Shown: positions 63,745 through 64,000 of the stretch, one piece after another | Layout: each line of letters starts with the position of its first letter | Position numbering within the stretch: position 1 is the first letter of the stretch | Source of the DNA: Actinomycetes bacterium | GTDB taxonomy: Bacteria; Actinomycetota; Acidimicrobiia; Acidimicrobiales; JAMCPL01 | NCBI GenBank assembly: GCA_021846515.1 | Contig: JAJZWU010000006.1 | Location: forward strand, 1-64,000 | Length of the DNA: 64,000 nt | Direction of reading: 5' to 3' | Notes under the pieces: model-generated | What the model saw: the letters and a program-made list of their open reading frames with translations, nothing else | Told to the model about the DNA's origin: nothing | Databases searched by the model: none | Translations under genes and position numbers: made by a program

Positions 63745-63854
63745 TCGACACATTTGACCGGCGACCCTTCCTGAACAACTATTCCTCGGCAGCCTCATAT
63801 AACGGCCACCGCTGAGACCGACCTCTCTCCCATCAACGTAGCTTTCAGATGAAA

Positions 63855-63896
63855 ATTGGGGCTCAGCCACAACCAAAATTGCGACCAAGCCCCAAT
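63855..63896. terminator. Inverted repeat between crgA and the thiolase gene
   Basis: ATTGGGGCT (63855-63863) pairs perfectly with AGCCCCAAT (63888-63896), nine bp with a 24-nt loop, in the gap between convergent crgA and thiolase genes. Likely a two-way terminator. The rest of 63745-63944 shows nothing more. Confidence 0.5.
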
Positions 63897-63944
63897 CGTA
63901 TAAGTTCTATGCTGAACGCTTTTAACTCAGGAGATTGGTACCCT

Positions 63945-64000
63945 TTATCCCAAGCGCTCGATGATAGTTGCGTTGGCCATTCCACCGCCCTCGCACATCG
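63945..64000 (-). CDS. C-terminal end of a thiolase (acetyl-CoA acyltransferase), cut by window end
   Basis: Read on the minus strand the last codons give MCEGGGMANATIIERLG and stop. This matches the thiolase C-terminal motif CxGGGxGxA, whose Cys activates the enzyme's second half-reaction. Only 18 codons are inside the window. Function as acetyl-CoA acetyltransferase or beta-ketothiolase is inferred from family. Confidence 0.75.
   Translation of the reverse strand, partial: MCEGGGMANATIIERLG

Noticed and set aside
1..64000. CRISPR arrays, rRNA, tRNA, prophage or intact IS
   Set aside because: No regularly spaced repeat-spacer pattern, no rRNA stretch, no full tRNA cloverleaf and no transposase or integrase frame was seen by eye.

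Overview
The window looks like chromosome of an actinobacterium of the Acidimicrobiia type (inference). Evidence: moderate GC by eye with frequent ATA codons, a trpG/pabA gene next to crgA, a SepX/GlpR-like divisome protein, a PiT/PhoU-like pair, fused Liv-type transporters, polyphosphate-glucokinase-like ROK kinase, DUF3048 protein, and many genes whose -10 box lies only 5-7 nt before the ATG (leaderless transcripts). No rRNA, tRNA, CRISPR array, prophage or intact insertion sequence was found.

Layout. 0-8.4 kb: a truncated ORF, a VapBC toxin-antitoxin pair, a remnant resembling a tnpB 3' end, an SGNH-hydrolase-fold protein that has lost its catalytic Ser and His, an EAL phosphodiesterase, a PIN-TRAM membrane protein and the three-gene pntAB transhydrogenase. 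8.5-13.2 kb: cell-surface genes (GH18-like protein, DUF3048, hexapeptide acetyltransferase, Ser/Gly-rich protein). 13.3-18.7 kb: ion transport, with a soluble MgtE-N/CBS/PRC protein followed by a 415-nt leader (containing a 23-codon uORF) and an Nramp-related Mg2+/Mn2+ transporter, then PiT phosphate permease plus PhoU-like protein. 18.9-24.6 kb: a branched-chain-amino-acid-type ABC transporter in which both permeases and both ATPases are one 1340-residue polypeptide, coupled to its binding protein. 24.7-29.5 kb: CcdA/TlpA thiol redox pair, isobutyryl-CoA-mutase-like large subunit, TsaC/Sua5. 29.5-46.5 kb: purE, GH1, membrane and secreted proteins (one of 1457 residues), ROK kinase, dapA, an MFS transporter with a repeat-bearing insertion, two secreted or lipoproteins, an ABC-2 exporter. 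46.7-49 kb: Zn alcohol dehydrogenase and SepX/GlpR-like protein.

49.2-56.8 kb, minus strand, is the most interesting part: a guanidine-I (ykkC) riboswitch heads a tightly packed gene set consisting of a ureohydrolase resembling Ni-dependent guanidine hydrolase, an APC-family permease, and ureABCFGD. Read together this is a guanidine-use pathway: import guanidine, hydrolyse it to urea and ammonia, then split urea with urease. 56.9-61 kb is assimilatory sulfate reduction (cysH, divergent from cysD-cysN-siroheme dehydrogenase). 61-64 kb carries serA, a degenerate 13-nt tandem repeat, trpG/pabA, crgA and the C-terminus of a thiolase cut by the window edge.

Most gene calls rest on motifs read by eye; no database search or folding program was used.
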